A stretch of DNA of 64,000 nucleotides from Mangrovibacter phragmitis (GTDB lineage Bacteria; Pseudomonadota; Gammaproteobacteria; Enterobacterales; Enterobacteriaceae). Shown piece by piece: positions 1-10,034 of the stretch. The position numbers and the translations under genes are program-made. Every line of letters begins with the position of its first letter. Position 1 is the stretch's first letter. The notes under the pieces are model-generated. The model ran no database searches. It saw nothing but the letters and a program-made list of their open reading frames with translations, and was not told where the DNA came from. The stretch is taken from NCBI RefSeq assembly GCF_001655675.1, contig NZ_LYRP01000022.1, positions 372,001-436,000 of the forward strand, read 5' to 3'.

Positions 1-2141
1 GCAGTATCATCATCCTGTTCGGCGATTTCATTGGCCAGCGCCTGGGCTTTTTCGCCACCGTTGGAGTGAATCTCCAGCAGGCGGTCACGGCCCTGTTCTA
101 ACTGGGTTTTCAGTGCGTCATGCTGGGTGCGGCAGCGGTGAATCAGCTCAGCAAAGCCTTCTTCGTTTTCGGGTGCTGCCAGGTAGCCAATCAGTGATTC
201 ACAGACGTCATCGTAAATGGCGCGGCCAGTTGGGCAGGTATGTTCAAAAGCATCCAGCCCTTCGTGATACCAGCGGACCAGAATGGATTGCGCGGTATTT
301 TCCAGATATGGGACGTGAATCTGGATGTCGTGTGCCTGGCCAATACGATCCAGACGCCCGATGCGCTGTTCAAGTAAATCAGGGTTAAATGGCAGGTCAA
401 ACATCACCATGTTGCTGGCAAACTGGAAGTTACGCCCTTCAGAACCAATTTCCGAGCATAACAGCACCTGTGCGCCGGTATCTTCCTCAGCAAACCAGGC
501 GGCTGCGCGGTCACGTTCAATAATTGACATACCTTCATGGAAGACGGCTGCGCGGATCCCTTCACGTTCACGTAACACCTGCTCCAGTTGCAGTGCTGTC
601 GCTGCTTTGGCGCAAATAACCAGAACTTTTTGTGAGCGATGGCTGGTGAGGTATCCCATCAGCCAGTCAACACGCGGATCAAAGTTCCACCAGGTGCCGT
701 TGTCACCTTCAAATTCCTGGTAAATCTGTTCCGGGTAGAGCATGTCGCGCGCACGTTCTTCCGCCGTTTTACGCGCACTCATAATGCCAGAGACTTTTAT
801 AGCCGTTTGATACTGAGTGGGTAATGGCAGACGAATAGTATGGAGTTCACGCTGTGGAAAGCCTTTCACACTGCTGCGGGTGTTACGGAACAGCACCCGG
901 CTGGTACCATGGCGGTCTGTCAGCATGGAAACCAGTTCCTGGCGGGCTGCTTCACTGCTTTCGCCACCACTATTAGCCGCTTTCAGTAGCGGTTCGATAT
1001 CCTGTTCACCAATCAGCTCGCTCAGCGTATTGAGGCTTTCATCACTCAGATGGTTACCTTCCAGCAACAGGGAAACGGCATCGGCAACCGGGCGGAAGTT
1101 ATTTTGCTCGGCAACAAATGCTTCGTAATCATGAAAACGGCTTGGGTCCAACAGGCGCAGGCGGGCAAAATGGCTTTGCATGCCAAGCTGCTCTGGGGTT
1201 GCAGTTAACAACAATACGCCTGGTACGCGTTCAGCCAGTTGCTCAATTACCTGGTATTCGCGGCTTGGGGCTTCTTCGCTCCATACCAAATGGTGAGCTT
1301 CATCCACCACCATTAAATCCCACTCGGCTTCGCACAGGTTTTCCAGACGCTGCTTGTTGCGGCGCACAAAGTCCAGTGAGCAAATAATCAGTTGTTCGGT
1401 ATAAAACGGGTTCTCGCTGTCGTGTTGCGCTTCTGCGTATCGCTCATCGTCAAACAACGCAAACCGCAGGTTAAAGCGGCGCAGCATTTCCACCAGCCAC
1501 TGATGTTGCAGGGTTTCCGGGACAATGATCAACACACGTTCAGCAGCGCCACTCAGCAATTGCTGGTGAATTATCATACCGGCTTCAATGGTTTTCCCCA
1601 GACCGACTTCATCGGCAAGTAACACGCGGGGGGCATGGCGACGACCTACGTCGTTGGCAATATGTAACTGATGTGGTATCAGGCTGGTGCGCATACCACG
1701 CAGGCCACTCCAGGGCATGCGGTATTGCTCGCTCTGGTATTTCCTGGCACGAAAGCGCAGTGCAAAACGGTCCATGCGGTCAATTTGGCCGGCAAACAGG
1801 CGATCCTGTGGTTTACTGAACACCAGTTTACTGTCCAGCAGTACTTCACGCAGTATGACGCCACTTTCCTGAGTGTCTTCACGGGTACCCAGGTAGGCGA
1901 GTAATCCATTCTCTTCCTTGACTTCATCCACTTTTAACTGCCAGCCCTCATGGCTGGTAATGGTATCCCCAGGGTTAAACATCACGCGGGTGATGGGGGA
2001 GTCATTCCTGGCATACAGACGATTTTCTCCGGTTGCCGGGAACAATAATGTCACCATGCGGGCATCAATTGCTACTACTGTTCCCAGTCCCAGTTCGCTT
2101 TCCGTATCGCTGATCCAGCGCTGACCAAGTGTAAAAGGCAT
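1..2141 (-). CDS. rapA: RNA polymerase-associated ATPase RapA (HepA), C-terminus cut by window edge
   Basis: RapA is a Swi2/Snf2-type ATPase that binds RNA polymerase and helps recycle it after transcription. About 713 codons are visible out of the 968 usual for the family; the C-terminal part lies beyond position 1. The start is ATG at 2139-2141, giving [11 protein letters not shown] as in E. coli. The helicase core is intact: Walker A ([10 protein letters not shown], near residue 175), the DEAH box in VVDEAHH (near 280), LLLTATPEQ, and motif [13 protein letters not shown] near residue 600. It is transcribed in the same direction as polB, which lies 155 bp upstream. Identity is clear from continuous similarity along the whole visible length. 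Confidence 0.97.
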   Translation of the reverse strand, partial: MPFTLGQRWISDTESELGLGTVVAIDARMVTLLFPATGENRLYARNDSPITRVMFNPGDTITSHEGWQLKVDEVKEENGLLAYLGTREDTQESGVILREVLLDSKLVFSKPQDRLFAGQIDRMDRFALRFRARKYQSEQYRMPWSGLRGMRTSLIPHQLHIANDVGRRHAPRVLLADEVGLGKTIEAGMIIHQQLLSGAAERVLIIVPETLQHQWLVEMLRRFNLRFALFDDERYAEAQHDSENPFYTEQLIICSLDFVRRNKQRLENLCEAEWDLMVVDEAHHLVWSEEAPSREYQVIEQLAERVPGVLLLTATPEQLGMQSHFARLRLLDPSRFHDYEAFVAEQNNFRPVADAVSLLLEGNHLSDESLNTLSELIGEQDIEPLLKAANSGGESSEAARQELVSMLTDRHGTSRVLFRNTRSSVKGFPQRELHTIRLPLPTQYQTAIKVSGIMSARKTAEERARDMLYPEQIYQEFEGDNGTWWNFDPRVDWLMGYLTSHRSQKVLVICAKAATALQLEQVLREREGIRAAVFHEGMSIIERDRAAAWFAEEDTGAQVLLCSEIGSEGRNFQFASNMVMFDLPFNPDLLEQRIGRLDRIGQAHDIQIHVPYLENTAQSILVRWYHEGLDAFEHTCPTGRAIYDDVCESLIGYLAAPENEEGFAELIHRCRTQHDALKTQLEQGRDRLLEIHSNGGEKAQALANEIAEQDDDT

Positions 2142-2296
2142 AAATATTCGGCTCTGTTGTATATCTAAAAGTTGCAGGCAATAGCATTACAGCCGACGGC
2201 ACAGGGCGGCGGCACGTTGAAGAATTCGGTTATGAGTTGTGGGATATGACCCGGAAAGGGCGCTATGGTAATGGATGGCAACGCATTCGTCACCTG

Positions 2297-4657
2297 TCAA
2301 AATAACCCAAGTTGCCCCGTTAACAGTGTAGCAAACTCCTTACCAAGGAAAGGTAAAATTCCTTCGGCAATAGGTTGTAGCTGCCGGGTAAGGTAGTGTT
2401 CATAGTCCAGTGGCGATTGCGCAAGCCCGGCGGGCTCTGGTCCTTGTAATGTCCAGACATATTTCACTGTGCCTCGCCCATTATAGCGCGGAGGCCGCCC
2501 GGCGCGGCGGTCAAATTCGTTAGCAAGCCGTGCGGCTCTGGCATGAGGAGGAATATTCCTCTGGTAATCATCCAGTGGCCGACGCAGCCGCTTACGGTAT
2601 ACCAGTTGGTCATCCAGTTCGCCAGCCATCAGGCGGGCAATAGTCTCGCGAATATAATCTTCATAAGGCTCGTGCAGAAAAACACGTTGATAGAGATTTT
2701 TCTGGAAGGTTTGTGCAAGGGGAGTCCAGTCTGTGCGTACGGTTTCCAGCCCTTTAAACACCAGTTGCTGTTTACCTTCGCGTATAACCAGGCCTGCATA
2801 ACGTTTTTTACTCCCCGTCTCGGCACCGCGAATTGTGGGCATCAGAAAACGGCTGTAATGGGTTTCGTATTCCAGTTCCAGCACACTCTCCAATTGTTGC
2901 GTTTCACGCAGGTGATCACGCCACCACTGATTGACCAGACTGACCAGGCGCCTGCCAGCTGCATCAGCTGCCTCTTCGCTGTGCGCTTGTTTCAGCCAGA
3001 CGAAGGTAGAATCTGTATCGCCATAAATTACATCAAAACCTTGTGATTCAATGAGTTCTCTGGTCTGACGCATAATGGCATGGCCACGCATCGTAATCGA
3101 TGAAGCCAGTTGGGGGTTAAAAAATCGGCAGGCGGAAGTACCCAGTACACCATAAAATGCATTCATCAGGATTTTTAACGCCTGCGACAACGGGGCATTT
3201 TTTTGCTGTTTGGCTCGCTCCCTGCCTTGCCATATTTGGCTGACGATTTCAGGCAGGCAATGTTTTTCACGGGAAAACCAGGCACCAAGAAACCCTTCAA
3301 CCGCATGCTGTTCATCAGAATGCAACTGGCCTTCCACCAGCCCAACCGGGTCGATAAGAAATGTGCGAATAATTGACGGGTACAGGCTTTTAAAATCCAG
3401 AACCAGCACCGAGTCATACAGGCCAGGCCTGGAGTCCATAACATACCCGCCGGGGCTCGCCTGAGGCGGAATTTCCCCCAGGTTAGGCGCAACATAACCG
3501 GCCCGGTGCATACGTGGAAAGTAGAGATGGCAAAACGCAGCAACAGATGCGCCATGCCTGTCTGCCTGCAGACCATTAACCGCCGCGCGTTCCAGTAAAA
3601 ACGGCATGATGTCGGTGTGCCTGAAAATACGGGTGACCAGCTCGCAATCTTTTAAATTGTATTGTGCCAGCGCCACTTTATCCTGCTGGAACCGCCGGTC
3701 TATTTCTGCCATGCGATCCCAGGGATCGTCAATGTCTTTACCTTCCCCCAGTAACTCCTGGGCAACTGATTCAAGTGAAAAAGAGGGAAAACTCCAGAAA
3801 GCGGATTTCAGAGCTTCAATACCGTCAACCACCAGGCGGCCGGGAATTTGTGCGAAAAAATACCCCTGGTTATAGCCATGTTCACGCCACTCAATTTCAC
3901 GCTGTTCCCTGCCTGGTAGCAGACGAACGCCGTATTTATCCGCCTGTTTTTGCAAGATACGTAAATCGAACTGAATCACATTCCAGCCGATAATGACATC
4001 CGGATCATGCTCAGCAATCCACTGATTCAGACTGTGAATAAGGCCGGCTCTGTCAGGAATAAAGGTCAGTTGAAAATCAGTTGGGGCAAGGGGCTCTGGT
4101 GGGTTGCCCAGCATAAATACCTGGCGTAGCCCACAGCCTTCAAGACCAATGCAGTAAAGCTCGCCATGCCGGTTAGTTTCGATATCCAGAGAAACCCAGC
4201 GTAAATTTGGGCGGTAATCGGGGTGCGGCTTCATTTTTGCCTGGTGAATTCGCTGTGGCTGGTGTTCACCATCAACCCAGACTGGCGCGGTAATGAAACG
4301 TTCCATCAGGTAACGTTCGGGGGGGCGAATATCCGCTTCATAGACTGTAATACCGGCTTCGCGCAGCACTTTTTCAATGCGTAATAACTGCCGGTATTGT
4401 TGGCAATAGAGCGCACACACGGGCTGGTGGTGGAAATCCTTTAACGGCAGTGATGCCCAGCGCAGATGTGATTCATTGCCCAGCAGTGCCTGAGCGCGCG
4501 CCCTCTGTGATTCTGGAATGAAGGCAGTTGATTGCTGGTGGGGGAGCCGGGCACAGACCGGCCCGGCATCAGTTGCCAGCCAAAATTCAATCTCTGTACC
4601 TTGCGGGGTATCCCGCCAGTGCCGGGTCAGAACAAAACCGGCTCTTGCCTGTGACAC
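2297..4657 (-). CDS. polB: DNA polymerase II (SOS-inducible, family B)
   Basis: Family B DNA polymerase with 3'-5' proofreading, used in replication restart and translesion synthesis. It has 786 residues against 783 in E. coli. The exonuclease motif SLDIET is near residue 155, polymerase motif A DFKSLYPSIIRT near 420, motif B KILMNAFYGVLG near 495, and the catalytic motif C YGDTDSTF near 545. The start is GTG at 4655-4657, behind GAGGG; the protein ends in the family-typical GQLGLF. A LexA box lies 56 bp upstream, so SOS control is conserved. The gene is downstream of araBAD on the same strand but separated by a strong hairpin. Confidence 0.97.
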   Translation of the reverse strand: MSQARAGFVLTRHWRDTPQGTEIEFWLATDAGPVCARLPHQQSTAFIPESQRARAQALLGNESHLRWASLPLKDFHHQPVCALYCQQYRQLLRIEKVLREAGITVYEADIRPPERYLMERFITAPVWVDGEHQPQRIHQAKMKPHPDYRPNLRWVSLDIETNRHGELYCIGLEGCGLRQVFMLGNPPEPLAPTDFQLTFIPDRAGLIHSLNQWIAEHDPDVIIGWNVIQFDLRILQKQADKYGVRLLPGREQREIEWREHGYNQGYFFAQIPGRLVVDGIEALKSAFWSFPSFSLESVAQELLGEGKDIDDPWDRMAEIDRRFQQDKVALAQYNLKDCELVTRIFRHTDIMPFLLERAAVNGLQADRHGASVAAFCHLYFPRMHRAGYVAPNLGEIPPQASPGGYVMDSRPGLYDSVLVLDFKSLYPSIIRTFLIDPVGLVEGQLHSDEQHAVEGFLGAWFSREKHCLPEIVSQIWQGRERAKQQKNAPLSQALKILMNAFYGVLGTSACRFFNPQLASSITMRGHAIMRQTRELIESQGFDVIYGDTDSTFVWLKQAHSEEAADAAGRRLVSLVNQWWRDHLRETQQLESVLELEYETHYSRFLMPTIRGAETGSKKRYAGLVIREGKQQLVFKGLETVRTDWTPLAQTFQKNLYQRVFLHEPYEDYIRETIARLMAGELDDQLVYRKRLRRPLDDYQRNIPPHARAARLANEFDRRAGRPPRYNGRGTVKYVWTLQGPEPAGLAQSPLDYEHYLTRQLQPIAEGILPFLGKEFATLLTGQLGLF

Positions 4658-4677
4658 TCAGGTTTCCCTCGTAATAA

Positions 4678-4705
4678 ACGGTTTTCAGTATACCCTGAAA
4701 ACCGT
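4678..4705 (-). terminator. araBAD terminator hairpin, overlapping the polB leader/promoter
   Basis: Perfect 11-bp stem ACGGTTTTCAG/CTGAAAACCGT around a 6-base loop. On the minus strand it is followed by TTTATTACG, so it can act as an intrinsic terminator for araBAD. Its loop contains TATACT on the minus strand, a good -10 candidate for polB, with the LexA box just upstream. Confidence 0.65.
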
Positions 4706-4712
4706 AGTGTCA

Positions 4713-4728
4713 CTGCATTTATGTACAG
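4713..4728. promoter_or_regulatory. LexA box upstream of polB
   Basis: CTGCATTTATGTACAG has the form CTG-N10-CAG and matches the 16-base SOS consensus at 13 positions. It lies 56 bp before the polB start and 21 bp after the araD stop. polB is a known LexA target in E. coli, so this is the expected operator. Confidence 0.85.
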
Positions 4729-4749
4729 TGTTTCTGGCAGGCAGCGTGA

Positions 4750-5445
4750 TTACTGGCCGTAATACGCCCTGGCCCCATGCTTGCGCAGGTAATGTTTATC
4801 GAGCAGAGTTTGCTGCATATCGGGTAATTGTGGGGCCAACTGGCGGCAAAAAATGCCCATATACGCAACCTCTTCCATCACAATGGCGTTGTGTACGGCA
4901 TCCAGCGCATTTTTACCCCAGGCGAAAGGCCCATGGGAGTGCACCAGTACACCTGGCATCTGGTTTGGGTCGGTACCGTGTTGACGGAAGGTATCCACAA
5001 TAACCTCGCCAGTTTGCCACTCATAGTCACTATTGATTTCGTCGTCGGTCATTTTACGGGTGCAGGGGATTGAACCGTAAAAATAGTCCGCATGAGTGGT
5101 GCCTGTCGCCGGAATGCTTTGGCCAGCTTGTGCCCAAATAGTGGCATGGCGTGAGTGGGTATGAACGATACCGCCAATATCAGGGAATTGCTGATACAGG
5201 ATGCGGTGAGTTGGGGTATCTGAGGAAGGTTTCTTATTTCCTTCAACTACTTCGCCAGTTTCCAGACTCACGACCACCATATCTTCAGCTTTCATCACGG
5301 TGTAATCCACCCCTGAGGGCTTAATAATAAAAACACCGGCTTCGCGGTCAACCGCACTGACATTACCCCATGTCAGGGTAACCAGATTGTGTTCAGGCAA
5401 AGCCAGGTTGGCTTCAAGTACCTGACGTTTTAATTCTTCAAGCAT
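4750..5445 (-). CDS. araD: L-ribulose-5-phosphate 4-epimerase
   Basis: Converts L-ribulose 5-phosphate to D-xylulose 5-phosphate, the last step of arabinose catabolism before the pentose phosphate pathway. The product has 231 residues, the same as E. coli. The start at 5445 ([16 protein letters not shown]) follows GGAG and agrees with the family; the frame is open further upstream but without similarity. The zinc-binding histidines are visible in [16 protein letters not shown], with a third in [12 protein letters not shown]. It is the last gene of araBAD, 58 bp after araA, and the gap contains a hairpin. Confidence 0.97.
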   Translation of the reverse strand: MLEELKRQVLEANLALPEHNLVTLTWGNVSAVDREAGVFIIKPSGVDYTVMKAEDMVVVSLETGEVVEGNKKPSSDTPTHRILYQQFPDIGGIVHTHSRHATIWAQAGQSIPATGTTHADYFYGSIPCTRKMTDDEINSDYEWQTGEVIVDTFRQHGTDPNQMPGVLVHSHGPFAWGKNALDAVHNAIVMEEVAYMGIFCRQLAPQLPDMQQTLLDKHYLRKHGARAYYGQ

Positions 5446-5468
5446 TGTTATCCTCCAGAGAAAAGAAG

Positions 5469-5488
5469 GGCCAACCCTGAGGCTGGCC
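5469..5488 (-). other. Hairpin between araA and araD
   Basis: GGCCAACC and GGCTGGCC form an 8-bp stem with one mismatch around the loop CTGA, in the 58-bp araA-araD gap. There is no T-run after it on the minus strand, so it more likely affects mRNA processing or stability than termination. Confidence 0.5.
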
Positions 5489-5503
5489 AAAGTTCCCCTG
5501 TTA

Positions 5504-7006
5504 CTACCGTTTAAAGCTGTAATACATTTCGTTCCAGCGCAGCGCATCTTTAAAGGCAGGAAGACGTGTATCGTTATCAATTACAGCCAGTTCAATATCG
5601 TGCATTTCTGCAAACTGGCGCATATCGTCCAGGTTAAGTGCCTGACTGAAAACGGTGTGGTGAGCGCCGCCAGCCAGAATCCAGGCTTCAGAGGCTGTGT
5701 TCAGGTCTGGCTGTGCTTTCCAGAGTGCATTGGCAACCGGCAGTTTTGGCAGCGCGTGAGGTGCTTCAACCGCATCAACACAGTTAACCAGCAGGCGGAA
5801 ACGGTCGCCCATGTCTATCAGACTGGCGTTGATGGCCGGGCCTGTTTTGGTTGAGAAAATCAGGCGGGCCGGATCTTCTTTACCGCCAATCCCCAGGTGC
5901 TGTACATCCAGAAGTGGTTTTTCTTCGGTGGCAATGGAAGGGCAGACTTCCAACATGTGTGAGCCAAGCACCATATCGTTACCGGGCTCAAAGTTGTAAG
6001 TGTAATCTTCCATAAATGAGGTGCCGCCCTGCAGACCGGTTGACATCACTTTCATAATGCGAAGCAGGGCGGCGGTTTTCCAGTCGCCTTCACCAGCAAA
6101 GCCGTAGCCTTGCTGCATCAGACGTTGAACTGCCAGACCGGGCAGTTGTTTCAGGCCGTAGAGATCTTCAAATGTTGTGGTAAACGCGTGGAATCCACCT
6201 TGTTCCAGGAAGCGCTTCAAACCCAGTTCAATACGTGCAGCATCAATAACGTTTTGGCGTTTATCGCCATTGACTTGCGCCGCAGCACTCAGGCGGTAAC
6301 TGCTTTCATATTCATCAACCAGTGCATTGATATCTCCCTGGCTGACTGCATTAACCACACTCACCAGATCGCCAACCGCGTAGTAGTTCACGGAAAAGCC
6401 GAATTTGATTTGTGCAGCAACTTTGTCGCCGTCGGTCACCGCAACTTCACGCATGTTGTCACCGAAACGAGCCACTTTGATATGACGGGTATTCTGTTTG
6501 GATACCGCCTGACGCATCCAGGAGCCAATGCGTTTATGGGCTTCACCATCCTGCCAGTGGCCCGTTACCACACTGTGTTGCTGGCGCATTCTCGCGCCGA
6601 TGAACCCAAACTCACGGCCGCCGTGCGCGGTCTGGTTCAGGTTCATGAAGTCCATATCCATGGTGTCCCACGGAATTTGCGCATTAAACTGGGTGTGGAA
6701 TTGCAGTAATGGCTTGGTCAGAATTGCCAGTCCGTTGATCCACATTTTGGCTGGAGAGAAGGTATGCAGCCAAACCATCATCCCGGCGCATTTTTCGTCG
6801 TGATTCGCTTCACGGCAAATTGAGGTGATTTCATCTGGTGTGGTGCCAAGCGGTTTCAGTACCAGTTTGCAAGGGAGCTTTGCCTCTGCGTTCAGCGAGT
6901 TGACAACATGTTCTGCATGCTGGGTAACCTGACGTAAGGTTTCCGGGCCATATAAATGCTGGCTACCAATCACAAACCACACTTCATATTGTTCAAAGAT
7001 ATTCAT
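5504..7006 (-). CDS. araA: L-arabinose isomerase
   Basis: Isomerises L-arabinose to L-ribulose in the cytoplasm using Mn2+. It has 500 residues, exactly the family length, and is collinear with E. coli AraA from [20 protein letters not shown] to the end. Catalytic and metal-binding residues are in place, including the glutamates in [12 protein letters not shown] and [10 protein letters not shown] and the histidines in GSHMLEVCP and DVQHLGIGG. The start codon follows AAGGA and lies 10 bp after the araB stop, as expected for one operon under AraC control. Confidence 0.98.
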   Translation of the reverse strand: MNIFEQYEVWFVIGSQHLYGPETLRQVTQHAEHVVNSLNAEAKLPCKLVLKPLGTTPDEITSICREANHDEKCAGMMVWLHTFSPAKMWINGLAILTKPLLQFHTQFNAQIPWDTMDMDFMNLNQTAHGGREFGFIGARMRQQHSVVTGHWQDGEAHKRIGSWMRQAVSKQNTRHIKVARFGDNMREVAVTDGDKVAAQIKFGFSVNYYAVGDLVSVVNAVSQGDINALVDEYESSYRLSAAAQVNGDKRQNVIDAARIELGLKRFLEQGGFHAFTTTFEDLYGLKQLPGLAVQRLMQQGYGFAGEGDWKTAALLRIMKVMSTGLQGGTSFMEDYTYNFEPGNDMVLGSHMLEVCPSIATEEKPLLDVQHLGIGGKEDPARLIFSTKTGPAINASLIDMGDRFRLLVNCVDAVEAPHALPKLPVANALWKAQPDLNTASEAWILAGGAHHTVFSQALNLDDMRQFAEMHDIELAVIDNDTRLPAFKDALRWNEMYYSFKR

Positions 7007-7016
7007 TATTCTGTCC

Positions 7017-8729
7017 TTAATGTGTCAGGGCGGTTGCATCTGTCTTCTTGGCAGACGATGACGCCGTTACAGAGGGGAGATAGTGCTGTTCTGCGCTGGA
7101 GGCCCAGGCCAGGTAGCGTTGATATAACTGTTCAAAGCGCTCTGCGCTGACTGGTTTTGGCTGCAGGGTTTTTTCAACATTGCTGGCCATGGCTTGTTGC
7201 GCGGCCGGAATATCGCTGTGTACGCCTGCGGCAACGGCCGCGAAGATAGCTGCACCCAGAGCGCAACACTGGTCTGAAGCAACGATTTGCAGTGGGCGGT
7301 TAAGCACATCGCAGCAAACTTGCATAATGACAGGGTTTTTACGGGCAATACCGCCCAGCGCCATTACGCCATTAACCGGAATACCTTGTTCTGTAAAGCA
7401 CTCCATAATTGCGCGGGCACCAAATGCCGTGGCTGCAATAAGGCCTCCAAACAGCGCCGGAGCATCAGTACCCAGGTTCAGGTCAGTAATGACACCTTTC
7501 AGTCGCTGGTTGGCATTGGGGGTTCGGCGGCCATTAAACCAGTCGAGCACTACCGGGAGGTGATCAAGTGCCGGGTCTTTTGCCCAGGCTTCAGTCAGTG
7601 CGGGGAGTAATTGTTTTTTACTGGTCTGTAAGGTGTCTTTTAATTCAGGATGTTGCGCAGCTAATTGATCCAGTGGCCAGCCCAGCACCCGGCCAAACCA
7701 GGCATAAATATCGCCAAATGCAGACTGCCCGGCTTCCAGGCCAATAAAGTGCGGCACCACGCTGCCATCTACCTGACCACAAATGCCTTTGACTGCCCGG
7801 TCACCTACAGTGGGCTTGTCAGCAATCAGAATGTCGCAGGTAGAGGTCCCGATAACTTTCACCAGTGTATTGGCCTGTGCCCCTGCTCCTACCGCCCCCA
7901 TATGGCAGTCAAACGCGCCACCGGAAATCACTACGGTTTGTGGTAACCCCAGGCGTTCAGCCCATTGGGCAGATAACGTGCCAACAGGAATATCGGCAGT
8001 CCAGGTATCAGTAAATAGTGGGTGAGGCAGGTGTTGATTGATGATGGGATCCAGCTCATCGAAGAAACTGGCAGGAGGCAACCCGCCCCAGCTTTCATGC
8101 CACAAGGATTTGTGCCCGGCGCTGCAGCGGCCACGACGAATAGCCTCAGGCCTGGTGGTATCGGAAAGTAAAGCAGGGATCCAGTCGCATAACTCAATCC
8201 ATGAGGCGGCTGCTTTGGCGACGCTCTGATCCGCACGAGTTACATGCAGTATTTTGGCCCAGAACCATTCACTGGAATAAATCCCACCAATGTAGCGTGA
8301 GTAATCCTTATGGCTCGGTGCATGGCAAAGCCGTGTGATAGCTTCAGCCTCTTCAACAGCCGTGTGGTCTTTCCAGAGCACGAACATGGCGTTGGGGTTT
8401 TCAGCAAATTCAGGGTTCAACGCCAGAACGTTACCGTCTTTATCAATCGGCGCGGGTGTTGAGCCCGTGCTGTCAACGCCAATTCCGACAACGGAGTCCC
8501 GCTGTTCAGAAGATAAATTGGCCAGCACGGTTTTTAACGCTTTCTCCATTGATTCAATGTAATCAAGAGGGTGATGGCGGAACTGGTTTTCCGGGGCATT
8601 GCAATAGCGCCCTTCCTGCCAACGTGGATACCACTCCACACTGGTTGCCAGCTCGCTGCCTGTGACGGTATCGACTGCCAGTGCACGAACTGAATCGCTA
8701 CCAAAATCGAGTCCCAGCGCTATAGCCAT
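7017..8729 (-). CDS. araB: L-ribulokinase
   Basis: FGGY-family kinase that phosphorylates L-ribulose to L-ribulose 5-phosphate. The start is placed at 8729 ([17 protein letters not shown]) because this matches E. coli and follows ACGGAG; 14 more in-frame residues upstream have no similarity. At 570 residues it is four longer than E. coli, with a variable C-terminus. The N-terminal phosphate-binding loop (GLDFGSDS), the catalytic aspartate in GGAFDCHMG and the C-terminal ATP-binding segment [15 protein letters not shown] are present. It is the first gene of araBAD, directly behind pBAD. Confidence 0.97.
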   Translation of the reverse strand: MAIALGLDFGSDSVRALAVDTVTGSELATSVEWYPRWQEGRYCNAPENQFRHHPLDYIESMEKALKTVLANLSSEQRDSVVGIGVDSTGSTPAPIDKDGNVLALNPEFAENPNAMFVLWKDHTAVEEAEAITRLCHAPSHKDYSRYIGGIYSSEWFWAKILHVTRADQSVAKAAASWIELCDWIPALLSDTTRPEAIRRGRCSAGHKSLWHESWGGLPPASFFDELDPIINQHLPHPLFTDTWTADIPVGTLSAQWAERLGLPQTVVISGGAFDCHMGAVGAGAQANTLVKVIGTSTCDILIADKPTVGDRAVKGICGQVDGSVVPHFIGLEAGQSAFGDIYAWFGRVLGWPLDQLAAQHPELKDTLQTSKKQLLPALTEAWAKDPALDHLPVVLDWFNGRRTPNANQRLKGVITDLNLGTDAPALFGGLIAATAFGARAIMECFTEQGIPVNGVMALGGIARKNPVIMQVCCDVLNRPLQIVASDQCCALGAAIFAAVAAGVHSDIPAAQQAMASNVEKTLQPKPVSAERFEQLYQRYLAWASSAEQHYLPSVTASSSAKKTDATALTH

Positions 8730-8767
8730 TTTTAATACTCCGTGGATCTGTAAAAAACATATCCAGA

Positions 8768-8797
8768 ACATTAGTTTTCGTAGCTAAAAACAGTCAG
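8768..8797 (-). promoter_or_regulatory. araBAD promoter (pBAD)
   Basis: On the minus strand, the -35 element CTGACT (8792-8797) and the -10 element TAATGT (8768-8773) are 18 bp apart. They line up base for base with CTGACG and TACTGT of E. coli pBAD. The -35 element overlaps the end of araI2, as needed for activation by AraC. Confidence 0.85.
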
Positions 8798-8831
8798 GGT
8801 GTATTCGCTGATCTTATGGATAAAAATGCTA
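8794..8831 (-). promoter_or_regulatory. araI1 and araI2 AraC half-sites
   Basis: araI1 (8815-8831) reads TAGCATTTTTATCCATA on the minus strand, identical to the E. coli half-site. araI2 (8794-8810) reads CAGCGAATACACCCTGA and begins 21 bp further on, the direct-repeat spacing needed for the arabinose-bound AraC dimer. araI2 is weaker, as in E. coli. Confidence 0.88.
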
Positions 8832-8842
8832 TTAGTCTTCAA

Positions 8843-8864
8843 ATTGTGACCGCACGCAAAAATT
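8843..8864. promoter_or_regulatory. CRP site of the ara control region
   Basis: The strong half TGTGA lies at 8846-8850 and the weaker second half falls in GCAAAA after a six-base spacer. The site aligns with the E. coli CRP site between araI1 and araO1. Its centre is about 30 bp from the araI1 centre. Confidence 0.75.
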
Positions 8865-8867
8865 TGA

Positions 8868-8905
8868 TGTGGATATTTCTGCCATGCTTATAGACACTTT
8901 GGTTA
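8868..8905. promoter_or_regulatory. araO1 operator and araC promoter region
   Basis: The stretch ending in TTATAGACACTTTGGTTA matches the E. coli araO1 region (TTATAGACACTTTTGTTA) in sequence and position, just beyond the CRP site. In E. coli AraC binds here to repress its own gene. Limits are approximate. Confidence 0.65.
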
Positions 8906-9026
8906 TCTGCTAAATGAGTTGTTAATTAAGGTTTATTCGGGTAATAGTTGATCCGAAGCGGTTTTTGGCTGTTCAGTGCTTTCTTTATGGTTTCATAGGT
9001 TTACTGTTCTGTAGTAGAACAGTGAA

Positions 9027-9044
9027 TATGGACAAATGGTTTCT
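9027..9044 (+). promoter_or_regulatory. araO2 looping operator
   Basis: TATGGACAAATGGTTTCT differs from E. coli araO2 at a single base. It lies in the araC leader, 28 bp before the araC start. Its centre is about 212 bp from the araI1 centre, close to the roughly 210 bp used for the repressing DNA loop in E. coli. Confidence 0.85.
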
Positions 9045-9072
9045 CAACTCTTACGCAGGAGTCAAATTCGGT

Positions 9073-9921
9073 ATGGCTGAAACACAAAATGATCCCCTGC
9101 TGCCAGGGTATTCATTTAACGCGCATCTGGTTGCCGGGTTAACCCCTATAGAGTCTGGGGGGCCGCTGGATTTCTTTATTGACCGTCCATTAGGTATGAA
9201 GGGTTTTATCCTGAACCTGACCGTCAAAGGTGAAGGCGTTATCAATAACAACCATCAGCAGTTTATTTGCAAACCGGGGGATATGTTGTTGTTTCCGCCG
9301 GGAGAAATTCACCACTATGGTCGCCACCCTGATTGCAGTGCCTGGTACCATCAATGGGTCTACTTCCGTCCCCGGGCATACTGGCTTGAGTGGCTGAACT
9401 GGCCGACAATTTTTGCGCATACCGGTTTTTACCGGCCAGATGAACAACATATTGAAGCGTTCTCTTCTCTGATTCAGCAGGTGATTGATGCGGGTCAGTC
9501 TCAGGGGCGTTATGCCGAACTACTGGCGATAAATTTGCTGGAACAATTATTGTTGAAGCGCATGGCGGCTATCAGTGAATCAATGAATCCACCTCTGGAT
9601 AACCGGGTGCGTGAAGCCTGTCAGTATATCAGCGACCACTTGTCCGACAGCCAGTTTGATATTGCCGGTGTGGCGCAGCATGTGTGCCTTTCTCCCTCCC
9701 GGCTGTCACATTTGTTCCGCCAGCAATTGGGGGTGAGTGTGCTGAGCTGGCGGGAGGATCAGCGTATCAGCCAGGCGAAATTGTTGCTCAGTACTACACG
9801 TATGCCTATCGCCAGTGTCGGGCGTAATGTCGGGTTTGAGGACCAGCTCTATTTTTCGCGTGTATTTAAAAAATGCACAGGCGCCAGCCCCAGTGAGTTT
9901 CGTGCCGGTTACGAGCAATAA
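9073..9921 (+). CDS. araC: Arabinose operon regulator AraC
   Basis: Dual regulator of arabinose genes: it represses by looping without arabinose and activates with it. The start is set at 9073 ([19 protein letters not shown]), which matches E. coli and leaves araO2 in the leader; GCAGGAG lies upstream with a long spacer, as in E. coli. The product has 282 residues against 292, ending at EFRAGYEQ, so the variable tail is short. The N-terminal cupin arabinose-binding and dimerisation domain ([11 protein letters not shown]) is followed by two helix-turn-helix motifs ([20 protein letters not shown] and [20 protein letters not shown]). It is divergent from araBAD. Confidence 0.96.
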   Translation: MAETQNDPLLPGYSFNAHLVAGLTPIESGGPLDFFIDRPLGMKGFILNLTVKGEGVINNNHQQFICKPGDMLLFPPGEIHHYGRHPDCSAWYHQWVYFRPRAYWLEWLNWPTIFAHTGFYRPDEQHIEAFSSLIQQVIDAGQSQGRYAELLAINLLEQLLLKRMAAISESMNPPLDNRVREACQYISDHLSDSQFDIAGVAQHVCLSPSRLSHLFRQQLGVSVLSWREDQRISQAKLLLSTTRMPIASVGRNVGFEDQLYFSRVFKKCTGASPSEFRAGYEQ

Positions 9922-9964
9922 GTGAGTGGGTAAGCCGTCTTTGTTACAACCTCTTAATGTTTCT

Positions 9965-10000
9965 CGGGGCAGGAATCTTGACCTAATGCTGCCTGCCCCG
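9965..10000 (+). terminator. Hairpin between araC and yabI
   Basis: A perfect 9-bp stem CGGGGCAGG/CCTGCCCCG with an 18-base loop. It is followed by CAAAATCG, not a T-run, so it is either a weak araC terminator or a structured yabI leader. Its position in a 113-bp same-strand gap fits either role. Confidence 0.4.
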
Positions 10001-10034
10001 CAAAATCGCTGTTCGTAAGTCTGACGGACATTTT

